A stretch of 64,000 nucleotides of DNA from Plazaster borealis (taxonomy: Eukaryota > Echinodermata > Asteroidea > Forcipulatida > Labidiasteridae), in assembly GCA_021014325.1 (NCBI GenBank), contig CM037473.1, positions 25,720,822 to 25,784,821 on the forward strand, written 5' to 3'. Positions 1 through 21,669 of the stretch are shown here, piece after piece. The notes below the pieces were generated by a model that was not told the DNA's origin, searched no databases, and saw only the letters and a program-made list of their open reading frames with translations. How positions within the stretch are numbered: position 1 is the stretch's first letter; every line of letters begins with the position of its first letter. The translations under genes were made by a program, and so were the position numbers.

Positions 1-510
1 ACATTACAGAATTGGTTTTTGCTAACAAAACAGTGTAAGCACTTTATATAATCCACCATATACATAAACTGACAAACCTGTAGAAGTTTGAGATCGATCG
101 GCCATCTGGGTCACGAGAAAATAGTGAAAAACCGATTACACATTTGCATGTGTTATACAATGCATGAATAAAACGCTCATGAGCGATACACTCCAATCGG
201 AAATTAGTTTTATTTATTTCTCATCAAATATGGCATTTCAGACAGAAATATTTCTAGGGATGTTTTCTACTATCATCATCATTAGACCGTGTAAGTTTTA
301 TGTAAATCTGTGATCTTAAAGAAAATTTTAATTACCAGTTCTGTAACGTTCCTTTAAAGGGTTTGTATACGTTTGGTAATTGGAGCCCACTGTTCGTTTC
401 AATCCTATATAGTTGTAGATACAAACCATAAAACTAACCTGTGAAAATTTCATTTCAAAAGGTGGTAGCGTTTTTGAGATATTGCCAAAAATCTGGAGCG
501 GTTATGTGAC
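1..510. repeat. Two abutting partial TTAA-type MITEs
   Basis: Bases 1 to ~356 look like the 3' part of one MITE ending in CCTTTAA. From ~352 a second begins with AAAGGGTTTGTATACGTTTGG and runs to ~505. The second is homologous to the fuller copies at 1724-2131 and 6275-6605 (reverse). Confidence 0.55.
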
Positions 511-536
511 ATTTGGACGTATAACTTTGCTAGAGG

Positions 537-1200
537 GTTGCCCTTGGGGAAAGGAAAGTTGGGATTGATTTGGGGTTGGAAAGTGTAATGGTCAAGGTCA
601 CATTGGTGAGTTAAGGTAAGTGGTTTCCAGACCATTACTCCAGTTAGAAATGCCTTTTAGACTTGTAAATTTTGGTGGGGGTTTCCGTTGGGGAAAGAAA
701 AGTGGAGATTATTTTTGGGGTTAAAAGGTCAAAGGTCTAGGTCATGTTGGTGAGTTAAAGTCAACAGATCAAATGTCCAGGTTACAGTGCTCGGGTGTAG
801 GAACTTGATATGGTGATATCTTAGGTTAGCTAGAATTTATTAAGGGCTGAGGGGTTTCAACTGCATCGTGGAGATTATTTTGGGGGTTAAAAGGCCAAAG
901 GTCTAGGTCATGTTGGTGAGTTAAAGTCAACAGATCAAATGTCCAGGTTACAGTGCTCGGGTGTAGGAACACGGTTTGGTGATATCTTAGGTTAGCTAGA
1001 ATGTATTAAGGGCTGAGGGGTTTCAACTGCATCGTGGAGATTATTTTAGGGGTTAAAAGGCCAAAGGTCTAGGTCATGTTGGTGAGTTAAAGTCAACAGA
1101 TCAAATGTCCAGGTTACAGTGCTCAGGTGTAGGAACACGGTTTGGTGATATCTTAGATTAGCTAGAATGTGTTAAGGGCTGAGGGGTTTCAACTGCAACG
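537..1200. repeat. 166-bp tandem repeat (three good units plus a diverged one) in the smoothelin intron
   Basis: Units begin at about 703, 869 and 1035 (TGGAGATTATTTT...), giving a period of exactly 166. A diverged unit precedes them at ~540-700. The last unit ends about 50 bases before the exon at 1252, so it abuts the polypyrimidine tract. Confidence 0.85.
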
Positions 1201-1251
1201 CTGTTATAATTTTTTCCGGATAACCGTCAAACTGTTCCCTGTCTCCAACAG

Positions 1252-11495
<10,244 letters not shown>

Positions 11496-11580
11496 TTGCA
11501 TCCCAAGAGGGAAAAAAGAGTCTCAAATATAATTATAATTTATGCAAGGTTTGAATAAAAAAATAATACTAAAAACATAA
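11496..11580 (+). terminator. Smoothelin-like 3' UTR with polyadenylation signal
   Basis: An AATAAA hexamer lies at about 11554-11559, roughly 60 bases after the TAG stop. A short AT-rich 3' UTR is therefore possible. No other transcript evidence is visible. Confidence 0.5.
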
Positions 11581-11595
11581 AGATATATATATGAC

Positions 11596-11792
11596 CTGGG
11601 CCCGATTTCATAGAGCTGCTTAAGCAGCAAACATTGCTAAGAAGTTTTCTGCTAAGCGAAAAGAAGCAGGATACCAGTCATAAATGGTACATGTGGTATG
11701 CTATTTTGGCTGGTAACCTTATTCTTATAAGCATAATGTTCTTATGCTTAGCTACTTTTTGTGCTTAAGCAGCTCTATGAAATAGGGCCCTG
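11596..11792. mobile_element. CAGGGCCC MITE (copy 2)
   Basis: Ends TGGGCCCGATTTCATAGAG and CTCTATGAAATAGGGCCCTG, with an internal GCTTAAGCAG palindrome. It lies just 3' of the smoothelin-like gene. Confidence 0.7.
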
Positions 11793-11965
11793 CGCCTTAG
11801 AACATAGAAATGTATGGAGCTCCAGAAGTGCCAAACAACTTGTCAAGATAACAAGAGGTTTTTGTCTCACCACAAACGTTTACTGAAACAAAACTGTTGA
11901 CTTACCGTGAAGATTTATCTTGCCAAGATGGCGAATTGAAACTTGACTTCTTAGGTTCAGTAACT

Positions 11966-12226
11966 CGGGTGGTCGGGTTGGTGTAGTGGTATCTTTCCTC
12001 ACAGTCCACCTGTAGGACCCTAGTTTGAATCCCGCTTGGGGCACTATATGGATTGGTTTTCAGTCCTATTGCGTGGGTTTTCCCTGGAATAATTCTTTGG
12101 GGTTTTTCCTCCCACTTCTAAAAATGAAACTTCCTTCTTTGTCTTCTCTAGTATAGTGATTAAGTTTGCTTTTTTGAGAGTCCTTGGTTTCCCAATCAGA
12201 ATTAATAAATGAAAAATATAAAAAAA
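11966..12226 (+). repeat. tRNA-derived SINE (family A), complete copy
   Basis: The A box GGTTGGTGTAGTGGTAT and a B-box-like GTTTGAATCCC are followed by the body TTTTCAGTCCTATTGCGTGG and a tail of AATAAATGAAAAATATAAAA. Other copies: 17822-18098, 16440-16622 (5' truncated) and 29735-29910 (minus). Confidence 0.8.
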
Positions 12227-13770
12227 TTGCAAGATAAATTACCATGTTAAGTCAACTTATTAAATAAACTAAGTCAACCTGGTAAGATAAATTATCTCGT
12301 TGTCTTGATAAGTGACATGGCACTCACAGGCCTCCACAGGAACGAGAGTAAAGTCAACAGTTAAAAGACAATTCCAAATTGCTAAGTAAAATTGCTTTCT
12401 GATGGTAGCCAATGATGTACTCACTAAAAGTTGAAGCAATTTTTTAGGATTGTGTTTTGGCTGAGAGCAAAAACCCAAATTGTTTTGAGACTTTGAATTG
12501 TGTATTTTTAAGGAGCAGGTTAAATGGCCTAGGATTTCTTTTTGCAGCAGTGACTTGAAACAAAAATAAGAAGGATGTCGACTTCAATTTGATGGCTTGA
12601 AAGAAATTATACTTGTGATATCCATCCAATCCAAAACCTCAGTCCAAAAAATAATAATGATTTGCGTTTTTTCTCAAAATTTTCTTTAAAAATCTCCCAA
12701 AGAATTGGTAATTTTTTTTTGAAATACGCAAAAAAACAAAAAAACAAAAAAACAATCGACCGACCGACCCTACCTTTTGAGGACCCTCTATCGACAAACA
12801 AACAAAACATTTTTGGGGGCCTCATCAGCATTTCTAAAGGGAAAACTTAGGCTGTGTTTGAGTTGATGGCTAGGCAGTGGCTATGGCTGAAATCTATGAG
12901 AAGGCCTATTCTACAACACTTCCACTGCAGCCAATGGCTATAGCCATAGCCAAAGTCACTTGATTCAGACTTGGTTTTAGCCAAAAGAACACTAAAGCCC
13001 CTTTCACACGAGAGCAATTTAGCAAGGGTCCCTTGCTAAATTGTAGCATGGCTGTGAAATTTTACAAAATTTACCTTGTGTGAAAGGACACCAATTTTTG
13101 GTGTGTCCAAGGTCCCTTGTAAGATCTTGTCAAACATTGCTATATTTTGTCGGAGGTCCAGACCTACGACAAAATCTTCTGCTAAAGCGGGAACCTTTGT
13201 TTATTGAACCTTTGTGAAAACTTGTTACATCAAAATTTTAAACCAGAGAGAGCCAGGGCTAATTTGGTGAGAACTGAAAAGTCAAAATTGAAGATAAATC
13301 TTTGACTGACTACCAAAGGGAAGCTGTACCCTAGTCACTTATGTGAAGATGAATCTTTTGATGAGAGGAAATAAGTCACAAAATGAAACAATATATGCCT
13401 TTTACTTTTCGTTTTTGTTTTTTAAATACCACCCCATGTGCACAAAGACTCTGTGATATCTGATGAAGTTGACATGCTTGGATCTATAACAAGCATGATT
13501 GGTTGTCCTTTGACCTACTATATGTATAAAAACCAGGTGATTAAGTTTAAGGATATTGTGTTAACGTGAGAAAAAAACCTTACATTTCAACTGACAGTTT
13601 CTCTTCTTTAGTACTTCTATTCTGTTTGAATTGCTCTTAACTTTGTGACTTGTTTCCATTTATCAGGTTCTTGATATAGCATTTGTGTGTGTGTGTAGTG
13701 TACATATGAGACTAGGGCCTTCTTTCATAGAGCTGTTAAACAGAAAATTATGGTTTGGAATTGTACTAAT
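12227..13770. other. Intergenic, no gene seen
   Basis: A/T tracts including a run of CAAAAAAA repeats near 12725-12755. Near 12990-13140 is a region with CCCTTTCACACGAGAGCAA, inverted as TTGTGTGAAAGG, that resembles a MITE. A similar motif set recurs at 63165-63400. Confidence 0.4.
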
Positions 13771-13771
13771 C

Positions 13772-14332
13772 TTTAAGAGACCGTCAGTAGTGGCCACAAA
13801 TGGCTTGTACATAAATGCCCTTTATGGCCACAAATGGTTTGTACCAAAATGCATAAAGTGGACACAAATGGCTTGTACCAAAATGCATAAAGTGGACACA
13901 ATTGGATTGCACCAAAATGTTTATAGCGACCACAAATGGCTTGTACCAAAATGCCTGTTATAGCCACCAATGGTTTGTACCAAAATGCCTATATGGCCTC
14001 AAATGGCTTGTAAAAAAATGCCTATTATGGCCACAAATGGCTTGTACCAAAATGCCTATTATGGCCTCAAATGGCTTGTAAAAAAATGCCTATTATGGCC
14101 ACAAATGGCTTGTACCAAACTGTTTATAGCGGCCACAAATGGCTTGTACCAAAATGCCTAGAGGCCAAAAGGAGGTTGCGCATTGGCCCATCTTGTGCGC
14201 AACGCGTACACAGCTTGGTATTTCCATTTTGTCATCATTGTTTTACGGCTGAGATGAATTACTTCAATACATAAGGCCCATATCTTTCTGTGTATGGTGG
14301 TGATTATACAGTAATGAATGGTCTGTAAAGTG
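13772..14332. repeat. MITE carrying an expanded 34-bp minisatellite
   Basis: The ends are TTTAAGAGACCGTC and AATGGTCTGTAAAG, as in the shorter element at 33596-33846. Between 13790 and 14160 the unit GGCCACAAATGGCTTGTACC + AAAATGCCTATTAT is repeated about 11 times with drift. The related element at 33.6 kb has about one and a half units. A second MITE-like piece (GAGGCCAAAAGGAGGTTGCG, cf. 37017) follows at ~14160-14280. Confidence 0.8.
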
Positions 14333-14339
14333 TGAAGCA

Positions 14340-16430
14340 TGGAACCAGTCTACAGTGCACATCACATGACCCTTGGTCTGAAACCTTGTCTCTGCTTTAA
14401 AAGCAAATAATGTGTTTGTTTAACAGCTACATGAAGTTGCCCCTATATGTGTGACCCTCTTTCTTTGTAAATATATTTAAATGGAAACCAGCTTGTGTGA
14501 AGATGGCAGAAAATATTTAAGAAAATGTTTCTAGAAAATTAAAAAACAAACAAAAATAGGCTTTAACATTCTAGCTTTAAAAGTGTTACACTCATGTGAT
14601 AATGAAGTTGAATAATTTTTTAGAATATTGATAGTACACAATTTGTCATGAAAATTTTTTAAAAAGGCAACAAAAAAGCAATAATTTTTCTAAAACTAAA
14701 TCAGGTTTGATAGCAATGTAAGTTGAAACTGCGCTAGCGGATTTTATGCTGATTCAAATCTTCTTCTTTTTTGCAACAAAATATCCATCATTAATCACAT
14801 CATAATTTTGAATGGAATTCAAACTTTAAAATTCACTCTGTGAACACATTATCCTTGTCTCTGTTGCCAGTCATAAATACTCGTCAAATAATTAACTCAA
14901 GTTTTTAGCGTTCAAAGATAATCGCTGCTGTATATTTCTTGCAAGATACAGATTTTAGTCCTGCGCTTTATATTGCACATTTGGTTTAAAGAAGCGTAAC
15001 AATTACATCTGTAAAGGTAAATCAAGTTTCCAACACCCTTTAAAATAGCGTTTTCTTGCCTGAATTTCTGCCCTAAATTCTTAAGGTTTATTGTTCGCAT
15101 TTTCAAATAATGTCTGATAAAATTTAATACTTTATCTACATAGACATGCAACTTTTCAACTGATTAGATGATTTCCTTGTGTTTGGTCCCTCATTTGTTC
15201 CATTGAAAGTTGAAAAACACAGTTTAATGTCTTGCTGTGTCTGGCTTTTTGTTGTTGTTGACAATCTGGAGTTTTGTTGTTGTTGACAATCTGCAGTTGT
15301 ATGTCTACACTGTACAGTGTTTTGACAGTTGATGGTAAACACAAAGCAAGTAATTTTTAGCTACATGTATAGGAAAGGGAGATCTTGAATTGCTTGCCAT
15401 CAAGTGAATAGCCTATTGAACAACCTTGTTCCCAGTGGTGTTCGATATCGCCACGCCATTTTTTTTTCTTTCCCAGAATGCCTTGCTCGATCATAACCCC
15501 TGGAAGTGTGACTTTAAAATATCCAAATATATTGGATATTTTAATTAGTCCTGTGGTTGATCCATTCTGTGTTTGTTAGAGACTACGCAGAGCGCGCTGT
15601 CAAAAGACGCGTCAAATCATAGAGCAATTTGCCCCCCTCTCATTCTTTTTTTATCTTGTGATACGTCTAGCTGTATGCAGTTTAGGGTGACCATATAAAA
15701 ACATGATTCATTTGAAACGTATTACGTCTTAATACGTACATTTTTACACGTGCATACTAAGCGCCCGACAAGCTCTCGAAAGTTTTCAACAAGCGTGCGC
15801 GCTGAGCAGTCACTTTTGGTAAGCCAATCAGCATTGATTTTCAGTGCTTCCCTTCCAGGGGTTAGTGACGAGAGGTATAGCCCATTGAAAACTGAAAATT
15901 AGTTGTGCTTCACAAAATTCCCTCCTGCTTACTTGATTATTTTGTCAGTCGATCCCGTAGCGTATTTAGTGCCAGTCGTTTTGAACATCTTCTATGCACA
16001 ATAAGACGCATGTTGTGTCTTTATTTAATTACTAAGAAGTACTGAATCATAACTTTGTAAGTACTACATATTAGAGAAATTGTACTCGGAATGGGTTGGC
16101 TCCAGCGGGGGCGCCAGACCTGTTAAACCAGTTGAACCGGTTTAACCAGTTGAATGTTTATATCAATATTTAAAGGCAGCAATAATTGTGTAACTTATTT
16201 CAAGACTTTTTATAACCAGATCATTTTTATTGAAAATACCAAGAATGAAAACCATTTGGCGCTCTTTGGAAATTTAGAAAATCTATTCAAATATCTCGTG
16301 TTAATTTGGTCAAAATAAATCAACCAAATAAGATCAAATTGTGAGAAAAAACAATAAATTTAGCTGTTACAAATTATATATGCACATATATTCAGGTTGG
16401 CTTTGGAGTTTTTTCACTGCCATTTACCTC
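14340..16430. other. Intergenic, no gene seen
   Basis: AT-rich. Contains a direct repeat of TTTTGTTGTTGTTGACAATC (15247-15300) and a palindromic region ~15440-15900 whose halves include AACCCCTGGAAG and CTTCCAGGGGTTAGTGACG. A fragment of the latter recurs at 31808-31860. Confidence 0.4.
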
Positions 16431-16891
16431 TGTGGACCATTATTTGAATCCTGCTTCGAACTGGAGCCTTGCATATGGATTCGGTTTTTTAAGTCCCTAA
16501 CCTGATTGCATGGGGTTTCCTTCCACTTCTAAAATTGAGATTTCTTCATCATCTCTACACAGGTATCTTTAGGCCTTCAGGGTCCCCTGGTTTTCATTAC
16601 CAGAAAGATCAATAATAATAAAACTAGACATTGGGCGATTGAACCTTTGAGCCAACCTATTTAGGATTGTAGCTTATGTCCACTGCCTCATGTAAACATT
16701 CAATTTTCTCATTCATTGTACAAATTAAAGATGGAAAAGTTGTTTAGACTTTTATTATTTTAGGAACATGTTCAGGAAACACATTTTTATATTAAACTAT
16801 CAGCATTTTACTTGACGATCAATGGCAGAAGTTGTTAATTAGACAGGGCTAGACAAGTAAGGTTTTTTTCATCTTTGACTATGGTTACAAC

Positions 16892-17072
16892 TAAAAGCCA
16901 AATTTCATAAAGCTGTTAAGCTAAATTTGCTAAGCATGAACAATTTTGCTTAGCAGATTATTGGTACCAGCCACTAATGTCATTTAGTTAGAACATTGTT
17001 TAAGACTGGCTCCCTGCTAAGTTTTGCTTATATTGGGCATTTTCTGCTTACCAGCTTTGTGAAATTGGACCC
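16892..17072. mobile_element. CAGGGCCC-family MITE (copy 3, diverged)
   Basis: CCAAATTTCATAAAGCTGTT pairs with CCAGCTTTGTGAAATTGGAC at the other end. The inner TTGCTTAGCAGATTATTGGT stretch is shared with the other copies. Confidence 0.55.
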
Positions 17073-17821
17073 ACATCACTGTACCTATCTTTACCTCAGC
17101 AATAACTTTAGCAATAAGTCAAACATGCTACTATTAGTCATGGCCTCGGCCTGCTTATTGTAGCCGCAGTGTTTTGGTAGACTGATCTACTTGGTGGAAA
17201 GTGCCCAGAAAATATGAATTTCACAGACAGGTTTCTGTTCTTATACCACATGATTCTGACTTTTAATGAAAACTATATAACATCATACATTTTAAGGAAG
17301 TTATTTTGATAAAGCAATGATACAAACTGTATCAGACTGGCAACGCACTTTTTTGTGTGAAGCTTTCTGAACTGTAACTGGTTAGTGATGCCAGGAACTT
17401 GTTTTTCGCCGTGAAAAGTTACACAGGTACACATTCTGTACTCAGTTGTTGGTCGTCAAGAAATTTCAGACTTTTATGAGAATTCAGACTTTTTATGCCT
17501 GCCTGGTAAAAAAAAGTAGCTGTTATTTTCTTTAAATATAAGAGTATCATGCCATTTGAAATACTTCTCGAGCTCTGAGGATGCTGTTTCCAGATGCGCC
17601 TTGAAATTTATAACTGCAGGGGTTAACCAAGTTTACAAAATACCATCATTTCAACTTGCCTCCTAAAATTTGGATCCTAGTTAAGACCCTTTTTGTCAGA
17701 AATGACTGTCACCCCTGGTCGTGCATTGATATTACACTTGTCAAAGGATAGAGTAGGACAACTTTTCATGTGGTACAACAACAGCAACAAAACAAACAAA
17801 CAAAGCTAGTAAAATTCAAAA

Positions 17822-18098
17822 TGGGCGGTTGGGTTGGCGCAGTGGTATCCTTTTTGCCTTCCACCTCCAGGACCCCGGTTCGAATCACTCCGGGGGCGCT
17901 ACTTAGATTGGGTTTTCAGTCCCTACCTGACTGCGTGGGTTTTCCCTGGAATAGTTCTCTGGGGTTTTCCTTCATCTAAAACTGAAACTTCCTCCCTTGT
18001 TTTCTCTCCATTGGGTTCTTGGCTAATACAGTGTTTAAGTTCGCTTTTCTGAGAGTCCTTGGCTTCACAACCAGAATAAATGAAATGAAATGAAAATG
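17822..18098 (+). repeat. tRNA-derived SINE (family A), best copy
   Basis: The A box GGGTTGGCGCAGTGGTAT and perfect B box GGTTCGAATC are followed by the family body and an (AATGA)n tail at its 3' end. It has good RNA polymerase III internal promoter elements. Confidence 0.85.
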
Positions 18099-19400
18099 TT
18101 AAATAAACACTCGGACATCTGTTGTGAATTGTACTTATTTTAAGGCCATGTACTTATCACCGTTAGCTAACCAAGTTTAAAAGCTAAGTGCGTTTGAAGA
18201 TTGTAAATAGATTTTGTGATTAATTTATCATGCTGATGAATATGAGTGAGTTTGGTCTTTTTTTATTATCTATTATTAATGTCATTGTTCTTTAAAATGT
18301 GGATTTATTTTTGATGTTTATCCCGCTGTTGCATGTTTTGTAAATATTAATATTGATGAGATTATCATCATTTATTTATTGCAGCAATCTTTAACGCCGT
18401 CTGTGTGTTGATGTGAAGCAGATTTGAAACCTATACAGTATCTGGTCATTGAGTCTCAGAAAATTTATTCGAAAAACTTCACCAAAAAAGATATCTTACT
18501 TTAAAATTTCATTTGGAGTTTTTTATTTTGGTTTCCATCTTTTATTTCCTGTTTCCTTATTTTGTTGACGGAAACTGAACAAAAACTTTTTCCCAAAACT
18601 TTGTACATTCAGTTACCTGTTGTTTTAATTGTTTTAGGGTTTGTTGTTCGGGTATGGGTGGCCTTTGTTCACATTATGAAATTGTTATATTTTTTTGGCT
18701 GAAAAGTTATTGACAGTTTGACAAGATTTATATGAATATGTGACAAGATGGTAGGGGTGAAAACTGACCAGATATTGTATATAATATTAAGATTAAAAAA
18801 TAGAATGATATGAAAATTTCTGCATGCAGTAAATATATATTTCAGAAGAGATTGACAGATTATCTGTGTGTGTGCTTTCTAAAATATATGGCCAGGTTTT
18901 TGATAAAAAAAGTGCTGTAAAAAGTAAAGATAACTTAAGAATTGAGACTATAATTAAGCTTGGTATGTTTTTCTAACTAATATTTACATCTCTAGATTTA
19001 ACTACTTTGAATAACTGATCTATAGTACATGACTTTATATTTAGATTTATTATAAGTATACAAGGTTTCTATAATAGTGTGTGAATAAGTAGATAATAAT
19101 GCATATTCGTGATTGTTTGCATATTCATGAATATTTTAATTATCTGTGATTTAATTTTAACATGATGCTTGCTTTGAGGCTTGCCAGAGTTCAATTTCTT
19201 TTAAATGAACTTTGGATATCAACTTACGTCATGGAGTGTACAATGGTTTGCTTAGTCACAAGTGAACACTTGCATTTACATACCTAAAATTCCTCACATG
19301 GTTTGGGGCAAGCTTTTGCGTAGTTGTGTAAGAGATGGTGAACATCCATACACAATTCTGAATGAATGTGTATGGCACAATGGTACCCGGGATTGCTCAT
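18099..19400. other. Intergenic, no gene seen
   Basis: Very AT-rich sequence with no coding character and no repeat that I could pair. Confidence 0.4.
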
Positions 19401-19573
19401 CAGGGCCAAATTTATTGCTTAACAATTTTCTGCTTAGCAGAAATGAGCAGGATACCAGTCATAAATTGTACATGTCACATGGTACTTTGGCTAGTAAACC
19501 TGTTCTGGTAAGCATAATTTTGTTGTGCTTAGCTTTTTTTTGTGCTTAAGCAGCTCTATGAAATTGGGCCCTG
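19401..19573. mobile_element. CAGGGCCC MITE (copy 4)
   Basis: CAGGGCCAAATTTATTGCTT to AGCTCTATGAAATTGGGCCC TG. It is the shortest clean copy and forms a hairpin over most of its length. Confidence 0.75.
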
Positions 19574-19589
19574 GAGGTTGCTATACAAA

Positions 19590-21180
19590 AGCTTGCCCTG
19601 AACCGAGTGTCTTTAGTCTGGGGAATCCAATATGAGTCAGTGTACCAGACATTCAAAAATCTATCTCGCAAATGTCTTACTGAAAACACATGTAGCTCAA
19701 ATCATCCTTGGCTATGTTGTTAACATCAAACTCGTTGCCACATTCTCAACAATTACAGCCTCATAAAGACAATTTGCTTGGAAAATAACAATTTTCATTT
19801 TTGTAATTCTACAGCTATTCAACTTTAATTGTAAAGAATTTATAACAAAGTTTTTGAATGTTATGCAATTATTCTTATCTGAGTTTACACTATCATTACA
19901 GCAACAAGTAGATATTATCATGTTTACTATAAGTGTGTTCCTCAAAAGAGACTGTCGAACACTAAAAAACCAATAATTAATCAACTCTTGTTTACAGAAG
20001 TTGCATAATCCTGTTCGCTAACAACAGTTCCTTTAACAAGCTACTTCTTTTAACCAATGTTTACATCATACACTTTGAAAACAACTGTTACAATCACTTA
20101 TTCGTATGTGTTTTTGCTATTACGCAGTAAATTGCAAACCCTATCATGTTTTGGGTTTTTAATTTGATAGATCCAATTTCTCACACCGACACTGTGGTAA
20201 TGGTTGCTTGTTGTCACGCATTTCTAACAAAGCAAGTGTCTTTATTTTGTTTGTCCTCTAGATGTATATTAAAAATATTAATGCAAATATATATTATTGA
20301 ACTGTTCTGTTATATGAGATATAGTTTCGTTTAACATAGATGTACTATCATGCAGTTTAGTGCAATTTTACACTTTAAGGTGGTAGCATTGTCCTCAATC
20401 CATTTTTATGTACTTATGGTTTTATGTTGTTCTTGTTCAGTGTAGTGCAATATGTTTTTTTGACGAACTTGCCATAAAAAAGAATGAATTAAAAATTGTG
20501 TAGCAATTAAATGACTGATGTTTCATTTTGTATTATTTCAAAGTTGACTTTCATCTTTGGAGTGTGGTTTTCGTACAGGTGGCTTTTGTCGATGTTTGTA
20601 ATCTGATTTTTTGAAGGGAACCAAAATATGTTCTTTAAACCATCTTTGGTAGACGTTTGTGGAACTAAACTTTAACAGGGGCATGTAAATTTATGTAAAT
20701 TTATGCAAATTGCCCTATACTTTCTTCGGTGGTTGGCACATAATCATTCAAGATTACTCGTATACACTCTACCCTAAACGGTAAATACTCTGCTGCAATT
20801 TAAATGAGGTCAAGCGTGACAAAAGTCAACTAGTAATTAGGTTGTTGGTCGGGGCAACATGAGCACGATGTAAAAAAATATATATCTGGAAAATAGCGAT
20901 AAACCCGGTGCCTCCTAGGAGCTAGGGTTTTAAGTATAGGAGCCAATTAAAGAATTTGAAGCTTTGTTTATTGGTAATTACTTCATTTCAAGAACAATAG
21001 GTCCTCCTGAACTCACTTGCTTTCAAGTCTTTGTTGAAATTGATGCCGAAATTGTCATAAATAATAATATTTAAAAAATTTTGATGAGGTCATTGACAAA
21101 TCTAATATATTGCATGGCTTCTCACTGCCCCCCCCCCTCTCCCCGAACTAAGATATTGACAACAAGGAGACCGCCAACAT
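19590..21180. other. Intergenic, no gene seen
   Basis: The start (~19590-19690) is a fragment of the GCTTGCCC...TCTTTAGTCTGGGGAATCCA repeat also seen at 37385-37520. The rest is AT-rich. A poly-C run at 21129-21137 is the only feature near the end. Confidence 0.4.
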
Positions 21181-21181
21181 A

Positions 21182-21253
21182 GGGCTAGATAGCTCAGTTG
21201 ATAGAGCGTCGGCACGTTAAACCTGAGGTCGTTGGTTCAAATCCCGCTCTAGT
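21182..21253 (+). repeat. tRNA-like SINE head (family C)
   Basis: GGGCTAGATAGCTCAGTTGA resembles a tRNA acceptor and D arm, and GGTTCAAATCCCGCTCTAG a T arm and acceptor. The anticodon loop ACGTTAA lacks T33 and its stem does not pair, so this is a SINE or tRNA pseudogene, not a working tRNA. Copies: 33955-34015, 34637-34708 and 62077-62148 (minus). Confidence 0.7.
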
Positions 21254-21489
21254 AAATAAAATGAAATAAACAAGAGCTAAAAACCATGACCGCTCAAATA
21301 AATATCCCTTTAATCAACAAATTTGATTGTTTTAAATTAGAAGCACAAATAATTATATAACTGAGTTTGAGTCTATAAAATTTCAAGCAATATTCTGTTA
21401 GTATTGGATGAGAAAACTTCAATGTATTTTCAGTTCACTTTTTGAAATGACATTTTCTCTGATTAAAACCACTGGAATACACCTTTAAG

Positions 21490-21669
21490 GTGGCCGAATA
21501 TCGCCACCTGAGGGCGCTCGGCCCGGTAAATATGCATTGTGTAGACTTCCGTGAAATGTGTTCTTTGTGGACGTCACTTTCGTTGTAAAATTTTACATTT
21601 TCAAGTGAAACGTGGCAAGTTAGAGTTTTCTAAATCTAGATTGGAAATCTGCAGCAAGTTTTCTTAACA
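21490..21669 (+). promoter_or_regulatory. tada2a: Putative TADA2A promoter and 5' UTR
   Basis: This is less AT-rich than its surroundings and lies directly upstream of the ATGG/GTAAGT first coding exon. It contains an ETS-like ACTTCCG (21545) and a CRE-like GACGTCA (21570), with no TATA box at the expected distance, as is common for housekeeping genes. The start of transcription is not determinable. Confidence 0.4.

Noticed and set aside
13685..14274. Overlapping frames with Cys/Lys-rich repeats
   Set aside because: They are read-through of the 34-bp minisatellite units, with no start context or flanking exons.
21182..21253. tRNA gene
   Set aside because: A and B boxes are present but the anticodon loop lacks T33 and the anticodon stem does not pair. 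The unit is dispersed with conserved flanks, so it is a SINE head. The same holds for 34637-34708 and 62077-62148.
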